A stretch of 44,814 nucleotides of DNA from Pseudomonas sp. GM80 (GCF_000282515.1 NZ_AKJD01000045.1:1-44814); one strand, 5' to 3'; shown: positions 19,217 to 30,663, counted from the first letter of the stretch. The notes: a model not told the origin generated them from the letters alone. Numbers and translations: made by a program.

Positions 19217-19320
19217 TGATCGTTCCCACGCTCTGCGTGGGAATGCCTCTAGGGACGCTCCGCGTCCAGTGACGCGGAGCGTCACGGGCTGCATTCCCAC
19301 GCGGAGCGTGGGAACGATCA
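19217..19320. repeat. Inverted repeat pair, family C (TTCCCACGC type)
   Basis: The outer arms TGATCGTTCCCACGCTCTGC (from 19217) and its near inverse (to 19320) flank two inner dyads, GGACGCTCCGCGTCC and GACGCGGAGCGTC. It lies between the thiC stop and the cytX start. The right half recurs inside the repeat at 1347-1468. It could attenuate read-through from thiC into cytX; that is inference. Confidence 0.88.
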
Positions 19321-19328
19321 GTACGGGG

Positions 19329-21462
<2,134 letters not shown>

Positions 21463-21474
21463 AAGAACCCGGCC

Positions 21475-21504
21475 AGTCTAGACACAACCGGCAAAGAACG
21501 CCAA
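21475..21504 (-). promoter_or_regulatory. Predicted promoter of the thiC transcript
   Basis: On the minus strand, TTGGCG (21499-21504) and TAGACT (21475-21480) are 18 nt apart. They would start transcription a few bases before the TPP aptamer. The placement fits, the boxes are moderate. Confidence 0.5.
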
Positions 21505-21676
21505 CACCGCAGCAAACACCATGATGAATGGCGCAAATACACAGGTTGGGCCGATTGTTGTGATCGGTTTGCGCAACTACACTCGCTTTGCCCCGCCACG
21601 CCTTGACGCTGTGGGGCCTGCGCCTTACCTTTGGCGCCCGGATTACTTCCATAATATTAATGCTAGGGATCGCCTC

Positions 21677-23110
21677 ATGCTGCGCAAACTCTCACTGGCT
21701 GTTGCCGTGTCTTGTGCGTCCAACGCAATGGCCTGGGCAGCAGAAGCGCCCTTGTCGACCAAAACCGATCTGGTCAGCGTCTATCAGGAAGCGGTCGACA
21801 ACAACGCCGATCTGGCCGCCGCCCGCGCCCAGTACGGCGCACAGAAAGAAGTGGTGCCCCAGGCCCGCGCCGGCTTGCTGCCGAACCTGTCCGGCGGCGC
21901 CGAAACCGCCAATGTGCGCACCTCGATCGATCAGCCTTCGGCCATCGCCAACCGCAGCGCTCACTCGTATCAGGCGACCCTCGCCCAGCCGCTGTTCCGC
22001 GCTGATCGCTGGTTCCAGTACCAGGCCGCCAAGGACGTCAACGAGCAAGCCGCGCTGCAACTGTCGGCAACCGAGCAGAACCTGATCCTGCAATCGGCCG
22101 AAAGCTATTTCAACGTGCTGCGCAGCCAGGACAACCTGGCCTCGACCAAGGCTGAAGAAGCCGCGTTCAAGCGCCAGCTCGATCAGTCCAACGAACGCTT
22201 CGATGTCGGCCTGTCGGACAAGACCGACGTCCTGCAATCGCAAGCCAGTTACGACACCGCACGGGCTAACCGCATCGTGGCGCAGCGTCAGGTAGATGAT
22301 GCGTTTGAAGCGCTGATCACCCTGACCAACCGTCAGTACAACTCGATTCAGGGCATCGTCCACTCGCTGCCGATCCTGCCGCCAGCGCCGAACGATGCCA
22401 AATCGTGGGTCGATACGGCGGCGCGCCAGAACCTGAATTTGCTGGCCAGTAACTACGCCGTCAGCTCGGCGGAAGAGACATTGAAGCAGCGCAAGGCCGG
22501 TCACTTGCCGACCCTCGACGCGGTGGCCAAATACGAAAAAGGTGACAACGACGCCCTCGGTTTCGCCAACCCGAACTCGTTCGGTGCGCCTTACGGTGGC
22601 AACGTTGAACAGACCACCGTCGGACTGCAGCTGAACATCCCGATCTATAGCGGCGGTCTGACCAGTTCGCAAGTGCGTCAGTCGTATGCGCAACTGGATC
22701 AGAGCGAGCAGCAGCGCGAATCGCTGCGTCGGCAGATCGTTGAGAACACCCGCAATCTGCACCGCGCGGTGAACACCGATGTTGAGCAGGTGCAGGCGCG
22801 CAAGCAATCGATCATTTCCAACCAGAGCGCGGTGGAAGCCACGGAAATCGGTTATCAGGTGGGAACGCGCAACATCGTTGACGTGCTCGATGCGCAGCGT
22901 CAGCTGTACACCTCGGTGCGCAACTACAACAACACTCGCTACGATTACATTCTCGACAACCTGCGCTTGAAACAGGCGGCGGGGACGTTGAACCCGGGGG
23001 ATCTGGAAGATCTGCGACGCTATCTGAAAGCCGACTACAACCCGGACAAGGATTTCCTGCCGCCGGATCTGGCCAAGGCTGCAGAAGAACAACTCAAGGC
23101 CCGCCCATAA
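21677..23110 (+). CDS. tolC: TolC-family outer-membrane efflux protein
   Basis: A 477-residue outer-membrane channel protein for type I secretion and tripartite efflux. It has a signal peptide (residues 1-21, ending AMAWA). The two OEP repeats follow, with long helical segments (ATEQNLILQSAESYFNVL; RESLRRQIVENTRNLHRAV) and the family's GLSDKTDVLQSQASY and VGTRNIVDVLDAQRQLY stretches. The open frame extends 52 codons upstream, but only ATG 21677 gives a signal peptide, with AGGGAT before it. It is divergent from thiC, as PA4974 is from thiC in PAO1. Confidence 0.95.
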   Translation: MLRKLSLAVAVSCASNAMAWAAEAPLSTKTDLVSVYQEAVDNNADLAAARAQYGAQKEVVPQARAGLLPNLSGGAETANVRTSIDQPSAIANRSAHSYQATLAQPLFRADRWFQYQAAKDVNEQAALQLSATEQNLILQSAESYFNVLRSQDNLASTKAEEAAFKRQLDQSNERFDVGLSDKTDVLQSQASYDTARANRIVAQRQVDDAFEALITLTNRQYNSIQGIVHSLPILPPAPNDAKSWVDTAARQNLNLLASNYAVSSAEETLKQRKAGHLPTLDAVAKYEKGDNDALGFANPNSFGAPYGGNVEQTTVGLQLNIPIYSGGLTSSQVRQSYAQLDQSEQQRESLRRQIVENTRNLHRAVNTDVEQVQARKQSIISNQSAVEATEIGYQVGTRNIVDVLDAQRQLYTSVRNYNNTRYDYILDNLRLKQAAGTLNPGDLEDLRRYLKADYNPDKDFLPPDLAKAAEEQLKARP

Positions 23111-23129
23111 ACAATCTGGAATGAATCCC

Positions 23130-23264
23130 CTGTGGCGAGGGGATTTATCCCCGTTCGGCTGCGCAGCAGTCGCAATACCGGTGAACAGGGTTTTGCTGAA
23201 TCACCGCGGTGAATGGTTTTGGGGCTGCTTCGCAACCCAACGGGGATAAATCCCCTCGCCACAG
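23130..23264. repeat. Inverted repeat pair, family B (TGGCGAGGGGATTTATCCCC type)
   Basis: Outer arms CTGTGGCGAGGGGATTTATC and inverse bound the element. Inner segments (GGCTGCGCAGCAGTCG and its weaker partner) form further dyads. It lies between convergent tolC and waaA with no other terminator visible for either, so it may fill that role. A second copy is at 29097-29231. Confidence 0.88.
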
Positions 23265-23279
23265 TAATATTCCAAGCAA

Positions 23280-24554
23280 CTATTTGATCAGCCGCGCCAA
23301 GCCATCCAGCAAGCGCTGCAACGCGCCCTGGTTGCGGCGCATCACCGCCAGCCCGGCCTCGGCCATGCGCTGCGCATCACGCGGCAATTCAAACAAACGC
23401 TGCACTTCCACCGCCAGCCCTTCAGCATCATCGACCTCTGCCAACGCCCCGGCTTCGCGCAACTGTGCGGCGATGTCGAGGAAGTTGAACAGGTGCGGGC
23501 CGCTGAGCACCGGTTTCGCCAAGGCTGCGGGCTCCAGCAAATTGTGCCCGCCGTTCGCCACCAGACTGCCGCCGACAAACGCACTGTCGGCCAAGGCATA
23601 CAGAAACAGCAACTCGCCCATGGTGTCGCCGAGCAGTACAGAAGTCTGCCCATCGACATTCGCCCCGGTCGAGCGTCGCAGCGTGGCAAAACCTTCGCGC
23701 TGACACAGTTCGAACACCGAGTTGAAACGCTCAGGATGACGCGGCACCAGAATCAGCAACGCATCCGGGTGATTGGCCAGCAAACGGCGATGGGCATCGA
23801 GCACCACTTCGTCTTCGCCTTCATGGGTGCTGGCGGCGATCCACACCGGACGCTCTTGTGCTTGCCATTGCCCACGCAATTCAGCGGCACGTTGCAGCAG
23901 TTGCGGGTCGATGGTCAGGTCGAACTTGATCGAACCGGTGACCTCAACCGTCTCCGGGCGCGCGCCCAGATCCCGGAAGCGCTGGGCTTCGGTTTCGGTC
24001 TGCACGGCAAACAGGCTCATCTCGGCGAGCATCGGTGCGGTCAGTTTGCGGAACCGCCCATAACCGCGTGCCGAACGCTCGGACAAGCGTCCATTGGCCA
24101 GCGCCACCGGAATCCCGCGCTTGGCGCACTGGTGAATGTGGTTGGGCCACAGTTCGGTTTCCATGATCACTGCCAGTTTCGGCTGTGCGCGATCAAGAAA
24201 CCGCGCCGCCGCACACGGCAAGTCATACGGCAGGTAGCAATGCTGGATGCGTGGCTCATTGGCGAACAGCGCCTGAATGCGTTCCGAACCGGTCGGCGTC
24301 ATGCAGGTTACGGTGATCGGCAGTTGTGGATAACGTTGCAGCAGAGCGCGGATCATCGGCGCCGCAGCGATGCTCTCGCCCACCGACACCGCGTGCACCC
24401 AGATGCCGCCGGGTTGCAGCGTCGACATGCCGTAGGAGAAACGTTCGCCAATCCGCTTGGCATACGCCGGCGCCTTGCGCGCCCGCAGCCACAGCCGAAT
24501 CGCCACCAATGGCAGCCCCAGGTAAAACAGCGCGGTGTATAGAGTTCTATTCAT
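23280..24554 (-). CDS. waaA: 3-deoxy-D-manno-octulosonic acid (Kdo) transferase
   Basis: A 424-residue inner-membrane-associated glycosyltransferase that adds Kdo from CMP-Kdo to lipid A precursor. An N-terminal hydrophobic anchor (~5-20) is followed by the GT30 landmarks WVHAVSVGE, ITVTCMTPTGSERI, METELWPN, VTGSIKFD, GEDEVVLDAH and ANGGHNLLEPAALAKPVLSGPH. ATG 24554 gives the known family start NRTLYTALFYLGLP. It lies 11 nt downstream of the LysR gene, so the two may be co-transcribed. Confidence 0.96.
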   Translation of the reverse strand: MNRTLYTALFYLGLPLVAIRLWLRARKAPAYAKRIGERFSYGMSTLQPGGIWVHAVSVGESIAAAPMIRALLQRYPQLPITVTCMTPTGSERIQALFANEPRIQHCYLPYDLPCAAARFLDRAQPKLAVIMETELWPNHIHQCAKRGIPVALANGRLSERSARGYGRFRKLTAPMLAEMSLFAVQTETEAQRFRDLGARPETVEVTGSIKFDLTIDPQLLQRAAELRGQWQAQERPVWIAASTHEGEDEVVLDAHRRLLANHPDALLILVPRHPERFNSVFELCQREGFATLRRSTGANVDGQTSVLLGDTMGELLFLYALADSAFVGGSLVANGGHNLLEPAALAKPVLSGPHLFNFLDIAAQLREAGALAEVDDAEGLAVEVQRLFELPRDAQRMAEAGLAVMRRNQGALQRLLDGLARLIK

Positions 24555-24565
24555 GGCGGCGGAGT

Positions 24566-25462
24566 TTATCGACTTTTGTCGCCGATCGCCCGCAAGTGCA
24601 CGGCAAAACGCTCCGCCAGCCAACGCGCCGCCGGGCCAAGCGGCTCGTCACGGCGCCAGACCAGTTCCACCACCAGCGCCGGCGGCGTCCATTCGCTGTC
24701 GAGTTCGACCATCAACCCCTGATATGCCGAGTACTGCACGACGTGGCGCGGCAACCACGCCCAACCGAGATCGCGCACCAGCCATTCGGCCATCACGTAG
24801 TAGCTGTCGGCGCGCCAGACTTGCGGGCTGGCCGGTTCGTTGCCGGGGTAGACGCTGGTTTGGGTCGACATCAACAATTGCCGATGCTGCGCCATCTGCT
24901 GACATGTGACATAGCTCTGCGTCGCCAACGGATGATTGATCCCGCAGACGGTGACCATTTCGACGCTACCAAGGACTCGGCGCTCCAGCGCTTCGGGGAT
25001 TTCATCGTGATAGAACAGCAGGCCGAGGTCAGCACGGCGCTCGACCAGTTTGCGCGCGACTTCGCCCTGGGCGGCGCTGGTCAGCTGCACTTCGAGGCTG
25101 GGAAATTGTTCGGCCAGGGCGCCGAAGCTTTCCACCAGCGCCTGATACGGCATCGCTTCATCCTGCGCCACGCGCAATTGCGCTTCCTGACCGCGCATCA
25201 TCGCCATGGCCCGGCCGTTGAGGCGTTCGCACTGGCGCAGCACTTCCCGCGCTTCTTCGAGTAACGCTTCACCTGCTTCAGTGAGGGTTGGCTGACGACC
25301 GCTGCTTCGCTCGAACAGGCTGACGCCCAGATCGTCCTCGAGCATCGCGACAGCACTGCTGATCGCCGACTGCGCCTTGCGCTGCTGACGCGCCACGGCG
25401 GAGAACGAGCGTTGATCGGCGACCGCGATAAATGTGCGTAATTGATCTAGATTCCACTGCAT
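24566..25462 (-). CDS. LysR-family transcriptional regulator
   Basis: A 298-residue regulator with an N-terminal winged helix-turn-helix (WNLDQLRTFIAVADQRSFSAVARQQ; AQSAISSAVAMLEDDLGVSLFER) and a periplasmic-binding-like effector domain from about residue 90. It is divergently oriented to the SMR pump gene 108 nt away, the classical LysR arrangement, so the pump is its most likely target. The effector is unknown. PAO1 has the same pair next to waaA. Confidence 0.92.
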   Translation of the reverse strand: MQWNLDQLRTFIAVADQRSFSAVARQQRKAQSAISSAVAMLEDDLGVSLFERSSGRQPTLTEAGEALLEEAREVLRQCERLNGRAMAMMRGQEAQLRVAQDEAMPYQALVESFGALAEQFPSLEVQLTSAAQGEVARKLVERRADLGLLFYHDEIPEALERRVLGSVEMVTVCGINHPLATQSYVTCQQMAQHRQLLMSTQTSVYPGNEPASPQVWRADSYYVMAEWLVRDLGWAWLPRHVVQYSAYQGLMVELDSEWTPPALVVELVWRRDEPLGPAARWLAERFAVHLRAIGDKSR

Positions 25463-25478
25463 GCTGCTCGCCTAACCC

Positions 25479-25493
25479 ATCTTTCAAACAGAT
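25479..25493. promoter_or_regulatory. Candidate LysR operator (T-N11-A dyad)
   Basis: ATCT-N7-AGAT is a 15-bp dyad of the T-N11-A form, within the gap between the divergent lysR and SMR genes. It lies 16 nt from the lysR start codon, consistent with autoregulation. Sequence-based suggestion only. Confidence 0.3.
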
Positions 25494-25570
25494 AGGTAAT
25501 GACTTTACCGCATCTGAAGAATCACTAAAATGCCGACCTCAGACAGTAACGCTCCACTTGAGGAATACCC

Positions 25571-25903
25571 ATGAACGCCTACGCCTACCTTGCCATCGCT
25601 ATTTGCGCCGAAGTCATGGCCACCGTTTCGATGAAAGCGGTCAAAGGCTTCAGCACGCCGCTGCCTCTGCTGGTGGTGATCGTGGGCTACGCCATCGCGT
25701 TCTGGATGTTGATCCTGGTGGTGCGCACCGTTCCCGTTGGCGTGGCCTACGCGGTATGGGCCGGCATGGGCATCGTGATGGTCAGCGTTGCGGCGCTGTT
25801 CATTTACGGGCAGAAACTGGATATCCCGGCGATGCTCGGGATGGCCTTGATCGTGCTGGGCGTCGTCGTCATCCAGCTGTTCTCGAAAACCGCCGGCCAC
25901 TAA
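25571..25903 (+). CDS. Small multidrug resistance (EmrE-like) transporter
   Basis: A 110-residue protein with four membrane helices. It is an SMR family member with the essential proton/substrate-binding Glu14 in helix 1 (AICAEVMATVSMKA), and GYAIAFWML and PVGVAYAVWAGMG in helices 2-3. SMR pumps export lipophilic cations in exchange for protons; guanidinium or polyamine export is the alternative for some subfamilies. The ATG follows GAGGAA. It is divergent from the LysR gene, which probably controls it. Confidence 0.93.
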   Translation: MNAYAYLAIAICAEVMATVSMKAVKGFSTPLPLLVVIVGYAIAFWMLILVVRTVPVGVAYAVWAGMGIVMVSVAALFIYGQKLDIPAMLGMALIVLGVVVIQLFSKTAGH

Positions 25904-25919
25904 AGACAAAACACATCCC

Positions 25920-26012
25920 CCTGTAGGAGTGAGCCTGCTCGCGATAGCGATCTGTCATTCAACATTTATGTCGTCTGATAGAACGCATCGCGAGCAGGCT
26001 CACTCCTACAGG
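25920..26012. repeat. Inverted repeat pair, family E (GTAGGAGTGAGCCTGCTCGC type)
   Basis: Arms CCTGTAGGAGTGAGCCTGCT and inverse (25920-25945 and 25987-26012) surround an AT-rich spacer of about 40 nt. It starts 17 nt after the SMR stop. The outer CCTGTAGGAG is shared with family A, the inner sequence is different. Confidence 0.88.
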
Positions 26013-26063
26013 TTTGCGCTCCCTCTGTTGATCATCGACAAATCCCCCTCTTTCCCGAGTCTG

Positions 26064-26069
26064 TATACT
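26064..26069 (+). promoter_or_regulatory. Possible -10 box for the FAD oxidoreductase gene
   Basis: TATACT lies 32 nt upstream of the ATG and follows the end of the repeat. No good -35 hexamer is seen, so an activator may be needed, or the call is wrong. Confidence 0.35.
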
Positions 26070-26101
26070 GCGCCCTCGTCTTGAACACCTGAGGTCGCTG
26101 C

Positions 26102-27277
26102 ATGCCATCCGTTATTTCCACCGACGTTCTGATTGTCGGCGCTGGTGTCGCCGGCCTCTGGCTGAACGCGCGTCTGCGCCGTCAGGGTTTTTCGACCGTG
26201 CTGGTGGAAAGCGCCAGCCTCGGCGGCGGGCAGAGTGTGAAGTCGCAGGGGATCATCCACGGCGGCGCCAAGTACGCGCTGCACGGTGCGCTGACCGGCG
26301 CCTCGGAAGCCATCGCCGACATGCCGCGCCGCTGGCGTGAAGCGCTGGCCGGCAACGGCGAGCTGGACCTGTCCGGCGTGCGCCTGCTCTCCGAAGCTCA
26401 CTACCTGTGGTCGCCCGGCACCCTCGCCGGCAACCTCACCAGTTTCTTCGCCAGCAAAGCCGTGCGCGGCCGCGTCGATCAGGTCAAGGGCGAGCAATTA
26501 CCGGCGGCCCTGCAAAACAAGCGCTTCAAGGGCAAGGTCTACCGCCTCGCCGAACTGGTGGTCGATGTGCCGAGCCTGATCCAGCGCCTGGCCGATCTGG
26601 CCGGTGATGGCCTGCTCGCCGGGCAAACCATCGAGCCGCTGCTGGAAGCGGGCGTGCTGGTCGGTCTGAAAGTCGACGGCCGCGAGATCCGCGCCCAGCG
26701 CATCGTCCTCAGCGCCGGCGCCGGTACCGCGCAATTGCTTGAAGACCTCGGCCTGAGCCAGCCGGCCATGCAACGCCGGCCGCTGCACATGATCATCGCC
26801 AAAGGCCCAGGCCTGAAACCGCTGTACGCGCACTGCCTGGGTGGCGGCACCAAACCGCGCATCACCGTGACCACGCACCCGGCGGCTGACGGTCAGTGGG
26901 TCTGGTACATGGGCGGCGACATCGCCGAAAGCGAAGGCGTACACCGCGAACCGGCCGAGCAGATCGCCACCGCGCAAAAGGAAATCGCCCAGTTGCTGCC
27001 GTGGATCGACCTCAGCACCACGCAATGGGCGACCCTGCGCGTCGACCGCGCCGAACCGCTGCAAACCGGGCTGACACGCCCCGATAATGCCTTCCTCGCC
27101 GAGCAGGGCCGGTTGCTGGTCGGCTGGCCGACCAAATTGGCGCTGGCGCCGGACTTCGCTGACCGCGTGATCGCTTCTCTCGAACGCGACGGCATCCAGC
27201 CACAAGCCAGCGAACCATTGCCGGCCTTGCCGAAACCACCGATGGGCGTTCCCGCCTGGGAGCAATTGCTGCCATGA
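26102..27277 (+). CDS. FAD-dependent oxidoreductase (DAO family)
   Basis: A 391-residue flavoprotein. The N-terminal dinucleotide-binding fold is VLIVGAGVAGLWLNARLRRQG (Gly13, Gly15, Gly18), with an acidic end of strand 2 (VLVESASLGGGQS). The DAO-type QGIIHGGAKYAL follows near residues 49-60. Substrate unknown; relatives oxidise amino or hydroxy acids. The ATG has GAGG seven bases upstream. The stop overlaps the next start in ATGA, so it is coupled to an aldo/keto reductase, matching the PAO1 gene pair PA4991-PA4992. Confidence 0.88.
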   Translation: MPSVISTDVLIVGAGVAGLWLNARLRRQGFSTVLVESASLGGGQSVKSQGIIHGGAKYALHGALTGASEAIADMPRRWREALAGNGELDLSGVRLLSEAHYLWSPGTLAGNLTSFFASKAVRGRVDQVKGEQLPAALQNKRFKGKVYRLAELVVDVPSLIQRLADLAGDGLLAGQTIEPLLEAGVLVGLKVDGREIRAQRIVLSAGAGTAQLLEDLGLSQPAMQRRPLHMIIAKGPGLKPLYAHCLGGGTKPRITVTTHPAADGQWVWYMGGDIAESEGVHREPAEQIATAQKEIAQLLPWIDLSTTQWATLRVDRAEPLQTGLTRPDNAFLAEQGRLLVGWPTKLALAPDFADRVIASLERDGIQPQASEPLPALPKPPMGVPAWEQLLP

Positions 27278-28086
27278 GCCTTCCAACCCTGCACGACTTC
27301 CACCGTCCACTGGGCAGCACCGGTCTGACGGTTTCGCCGCTGGGCCTGGGCACGGTCAAACTCGGCCGCGACCAAGGCGTGAAATACCCCAACGGTTTTC
27401 AGATCCCCGGCGACGACGAAGCGCGAATGCTGCTGCGCCAGGCGCGCGAACTGGGCATCAACCTGATCGACACCGCCCCGGCCTACGGTCGCAGCGAAGA
27501 ACGCCTCGGCCCTCTGTTGCGCGGTCAGCGTCAGGACTGGGTGATTGTCAGCAAGGTCGGCGAGGAGTTTGCCGATGGCGTGTCGCACCACGACTTCAGC
27601 GCTGCGCACACGCGCATGTCGGTTGAGCGCAGCCTGAAACGTCTGGAAACGGATTTTATCGATCTGCTGCTGGTGCATTCCGACGGCAACGACATGGCGA
27701 TCCTCGAGCACGAAGAGGTTTACGCGACACTCGCCGCGCTCAAGGCCGAGGGCAAGATTGGCGGCTTCGGCTTTTCCGGCAAAACCGTCGAGGGTGGCCT
27801 GAAAGCACTGGAGCAGGGCGATTGCGCGATGGTCACCTACAATCTGAACGAACAAAACGAGAAAGCTGTCATTGACTATGCTGCTGCCCACGGCAAAGCC
27901 ATTCTGGTGAAAAAGGCGCTGGCCAGCGGTCACGTTTGCCTGAGCCCGGGAGTCGATCCGGTGCGCGCCAGTTTTGAGTTGCTGTTCGCGCAGCCTGGCG
28001 TGGCCAGTGCTATTGTCGGCACGATCAATCCGCTGCACCTCGCCCACAACGTTGCGACCGTAGCCCAGGTCCTGCGTGGTCACTGA
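27274..28086 (+). CDS. Aldo/keto reductase
   Basis: A 270-residue NADPH-dependent reductase with a TIM-barrel fold. The catalytic tetrad is visible as Asp66, Tyr71, Lys94 and His135 (LIDTAPAYGRSEE, VIVSKVG, LLLVHSDG). The C-terminal cofactor loop VGTINPLHLAHNV is present. Substrate unknown. It is translated from an ATGA overlap with the FAD oxidoreductase, suggesting that the two act on a common metabolite. Confidence 0.92.
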   Translation: MSLPTLHDFHRPLGSTGLTVSPLGLGTVKLGRDQGVKYPNGFQIPGDDEARMLLRQARELGINLIDTAPAYGRSEERLGPLLRGQRQDWVIVSKVGEEFADGVSHHDFSAAHTRMSVERSLKRLETDFIDLLLVHSDGNDMAILEHEEVYATLAALKAEGKIGGFGFSGKTVEGGLKALEQGDCAMVTYNLNEQNEKAVIDYAAAHGKAILVKKALASGHVCLSPGVDPVRASFELLFAQPGVASAIVGTINPLHLAHNVATVAQVLRGH

Positions 28087-28117
28087 CGCCGCTTCGCGGC
28101 CTTAAGCAGGAGCCGAT

Positions 28118-29080
28118 ATGCCGCGCACGCTCATCAGAAAGAACCCGAGCAACTTCAAGACCCTGCCGCTGTTCGTCGAAGCCACGCCCGAAGGCCTGAC
28201 CTACCAGAGCGTCGGCATGCCGCTGAACTTCGCCCAGACCTTGCAGCGGCGCAAACCGGTGAGCGTCGCCGATGCCGAGCGCTTCTCGCTGGAGTTGGCC
28301 AACCTCGGTGTGTCGGTGCGCGTGACCCTGCATTGGCAGAATCGCGATTACTGGGTGCTGGTGCGCCAGCGCCGGCAAGATCGCGGCGACGTGGTGCTCA
28401 AGCTGATTTCCGGCTACGTGCCGGCGCACGAGTTGAACATTCCGCTGCACACGGCGATTCAGGAAATTGCTGAAGAGTGTTTGCTGGAAACGCCTGAAGG
28501 CTGGCTCGGCGGGCGTTTCAACGACACCTGGCTGCCGGCGCCCTACTCATCTGCCCTGCATTATCGTGAGGCCTTGCCGTTTCGCCTGACTCCGTTGTCC
28601 GGGTCTGCACGGCCGGTGCGCTGCGCCAATCTGCAATTGCTGGAACGACCACGCGCCTATGTGCATCTGCCGACCGCATCGTTGCAATTGATCTACGACC
28701 TGCGCCTGGACGTGCCCAAGGAAGCCAAATCCCTGAGCCTGTTTCATGTCGATGAACGACTGGAAGGTGATCAACTGGTGGCGCGACTGGATCGCAAGCG
28801 ACCGGATCTTTATCTGATGCCGTTGCAGGACGGCCAACCGTTGCCGGAGTTGTACACCCTGAAAAAGGATCAACTGTACCCGGCGAGTACCCGTGGTTTG
28901 TATCTGGCGGAAAGCTTTGCCCGCCAGGAGGGCTGGCTGGTGCGCGATGAGCGGATTCGCTGGAAGGACTGGTTGCGTCAGCAGGGACTGACGCCACCGG
29001 AGAAGGCGACTGGTCTGGCGCGGTTGCGCGGCAAGGCCAGGCAACTGCTGAAAAAAATCGTACCGCGCAAAGCGATTTGA
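28118..29080 (+). CDS. Conserved protein with Nudix-like motif (PA4993-like)
   Basis: A 320-residue soluble protein of unknown function. Residues ~78-122 follow the Nudix pattern: a beta strand YWVLVRQRR, then Gly99, five residues, Glu105, nine residues (seven in the consensus), then QEIAEECLL, with Glu116, Glu119 and Glu120 where the metal-binding Glu cluster belongs. The first Arg of REUXEE is Gln and the late Gly is Leu. So this may be a divergent Nudix hydrolase or a non-catalytic relative. It starts 31 nt after the aldo/keto reductase and probably belongs to the same transcript. The C-terminus is basic. Confidence 0.65.
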   Translation: MPRTLIRKNPSNFKTLPLFVEATPEGLTYQSVGMPLNFAQTLQRRKPVSVADAERFSLELANLGVSVRVTLHWQNRDYWVLVRQRRQDRGDVVLKLISGYVPAHELNIPLHTAIQEIAEECLLETPEGWLGGRFNDTWLPAPYSSALHYREALPFRLTPLSGSARPVRCANLQLLERPRAYVHLPTASLQLIYDLRLDVPKEAKSLSLFHVDERLEGDQLVARLDRKRPDLYLMPLQDGQPLPELYTLKKDQLYPASTRGLYLAESFARQEGWLVRDERIRWKDWLRQQGLTPPEKATGLARLRGKARQLLKKIVPRKAI

Positions 29081-29096
29081 AGGTTTCACCATAACC

Positions 29097-29231
29097 TTGT
29101 GGCGAGGGGATTTATCCCCGTTGGGTGGCGAAGCCGCCCCAAAACCCGTGACCGCGGTGATTGAGATTAATCGCGGTGACCGGTTTCACGACTGCTGCGC
29201 AGCCGAACGGGGATAAATCCCCTCGCCACAA
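29097..29231. repeat. Inverted repeat pair, family B, second copy
   Basis: Outer arms TTGTGGCGAGGGGATTTATC and inverse match the copy at 23130-23264, including the inner GGCTGCGCAGCAGTCG-type segment, here in the opposite orientation. It lies between the convergent ends of the Nudix-like gene and hldE. Confidence 0.88.
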
Positions 29232-29241
29232 TTGTCCTTCA

Positions 29242-30663
29242 TCAGGACTTGCGGATTTTTTCCACAATCGCCGTGGTCGAGCTGTTTTCCACCAGCCCCA
29301 GCACTTTCACCGTACCGCCGTAAGCGGTGACGATATCCGCGCCAACCACCTGCTCGATGCCGTAATCCCCACCCTTGACCAACACATCCGGCTTGACCTC
29401 GCGCAGCAGGTTTTCCGGCGTGCCTTCAGGGAAGCTGATCACCCAATCTACTGCGCCCAGACCGGCGAGTACCGCCATGCGTCGGTCGACACTGTTGATC
29501 GGACGACCCGGGCCTTTCAGACGGCTGACCGAGGCGTCATCGTTGATCGCGACGATCAGGCGATCGCCTTGCGCGCGCGCCTGTTCCAGGTAGGTCACAT
29601 GGCCAGCATGGAGGATGTCGAAGCAGCCATTGGTGAAGACGATCCGCTCGTTGTGCGCACGGGCATCGTCAACCGCCAGCAGCAGTTGCTCCAGACCCAG
29701 CACGCCACGCTCGGAGCCTTCTTCACGCTGAATCGCGCGGCGTAGCTCCGGGGCGCTGATCGCCGCCGTACCGAGTTTGCCAACAACAATGCCGGCTGCC
29801 AGATTGGCCAGCGCCACCGCGTGAGGCAGTTCTTCGCCCGCTGCAATTGCTGCCGCCAACGTCGAAATCACGGTATCGCCGGCACCGGTGACGTCGAACA
29901 CTTCACGGGCACGTGCCGGCAAGTGCAGTGCCGGATGATCCGGGCGCAACAGGGTCATGCCGTGTTCGCCACGGGTCACCAGCAACGCGCCGAGCTCGAG
30001 GTCGTGCATCAGGGTCGCGCCCTTGCTCACCAACTCGTGCTCATCGGCACAGCCGCCGACGATGGTTTCGAATTCGCTGAGGTTCGGCGTGATCAGGCTG
30101 GCGCCACGGTAGATCGAGAAATCCTTGCCCTTCGGATCGGCCAGCACCGGAATGCCTTTGGCACGTGCGGCCTGGATCAGCACCTGATGGTTTTTCAGCG
30201 CGCCTTTGCCGTAGTCCGACAGCACCAGCACCTTGATGCCTTCGAGCAAGTCTTCGACCTGCGAGGCCAGGGCCAGTGCATCAGTGGCAAACGGTTCTTC
30301 AAAGTCGATACGCAGCAGTTGCTGGTGCCGGCTCATGACCCGCAGTTTGACGATGGTCGGTTGATGCGCAATGCGCTGGAACAGCGCACGCACACCCGCG
30401 CCCTTGAGACTGTTGCTCAGGCTGTCGGCGGCTTCGTCATCGCCGGTCACACCGACCAGCGACGCCGGCGCACCCAGCGCGGCAATGTTCAAGGCAACGT
30501 TGGCAGCGCCGCCCGGACGGTCTTCGATTTGCTCGACTTTAACGACCGGCACCGGCGCCTCAGGGGAAATCCGTGAGGTACCACCATGCCAGTAACGGTC
30601 GAGCATGACATCGCCGACCACCAAGACAGGGGCTTGATCGAATCGCGGCATGGACAACTTCAT
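29242..30663 (-). CDS. hldE: Bifunctional heptose-7-phosphate kinase / heptose-1-phosphate adenylyltransferase
   Basis: A 473-residue fusion making ADP-heptose for the LPS inner core. The N-terminal ribokinase-type domain has [14 protein letters not shown] and the catalytic [18 protein letters not shown] loop. The C-terminal nucleotidyltransferase domain starts at [13 protein letters not shown] (residue 343 on) and contains KGGDYG. The start is taken as ATG 30663 ([10 protein letters not shown]), the usual family beginning; its Shine-Dalgarno is poor. It is downstream of the APS-kinase/sulfotransferase pair on the same strand. Confidence 0.97.
   Translation of the reverse strand: MKLSMPRFDQAPVLVVGDVMLDRYWHGGTSRISPEAPVPVVKVEQIEDRPGGAANVALNIAALGAPASLVGVTGDDEAADSLSNSLKGAGVRALFQRIAHQPTIVKLRVMSRHQQLLRIDFEEPFATDALALASQVEDLLEGIKVLVLSDYGKGALKNHQVLIQAARAKGIPVLADPKGKDFSIYRGASLITPNLSEFETIVGGCADEHELVSKGATLMHDLELGALLVTRGEHGMTLLRPDHPALHLPARAREVFDVTGAGDTVISTLAAAIAAGEELPHAVALANLAAGIVVGKLGTAAISAPELRRAIQREEGSERGVLGLEQLLLAVDDARAHNERIVFTNGCFDILHAGHVTYLEQARAQGDRLIVAINDDASVSRLKGPGRPINSVDRRMAVLAGLGAVDWVISFPEGTPENLLREVKPDVLVKGGDYGIEQVVGADIVTAYGGTVKVLGLVENSSTTAIVEKIRKS

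Noticed and set aside
19184..19300. N-terminal extension of cytX into the palindromic repeat
   Set aside because: The extra 39 codons are a translation of the family C repeat and precede the conserved family start; no Shine-Dalgarno supports them.
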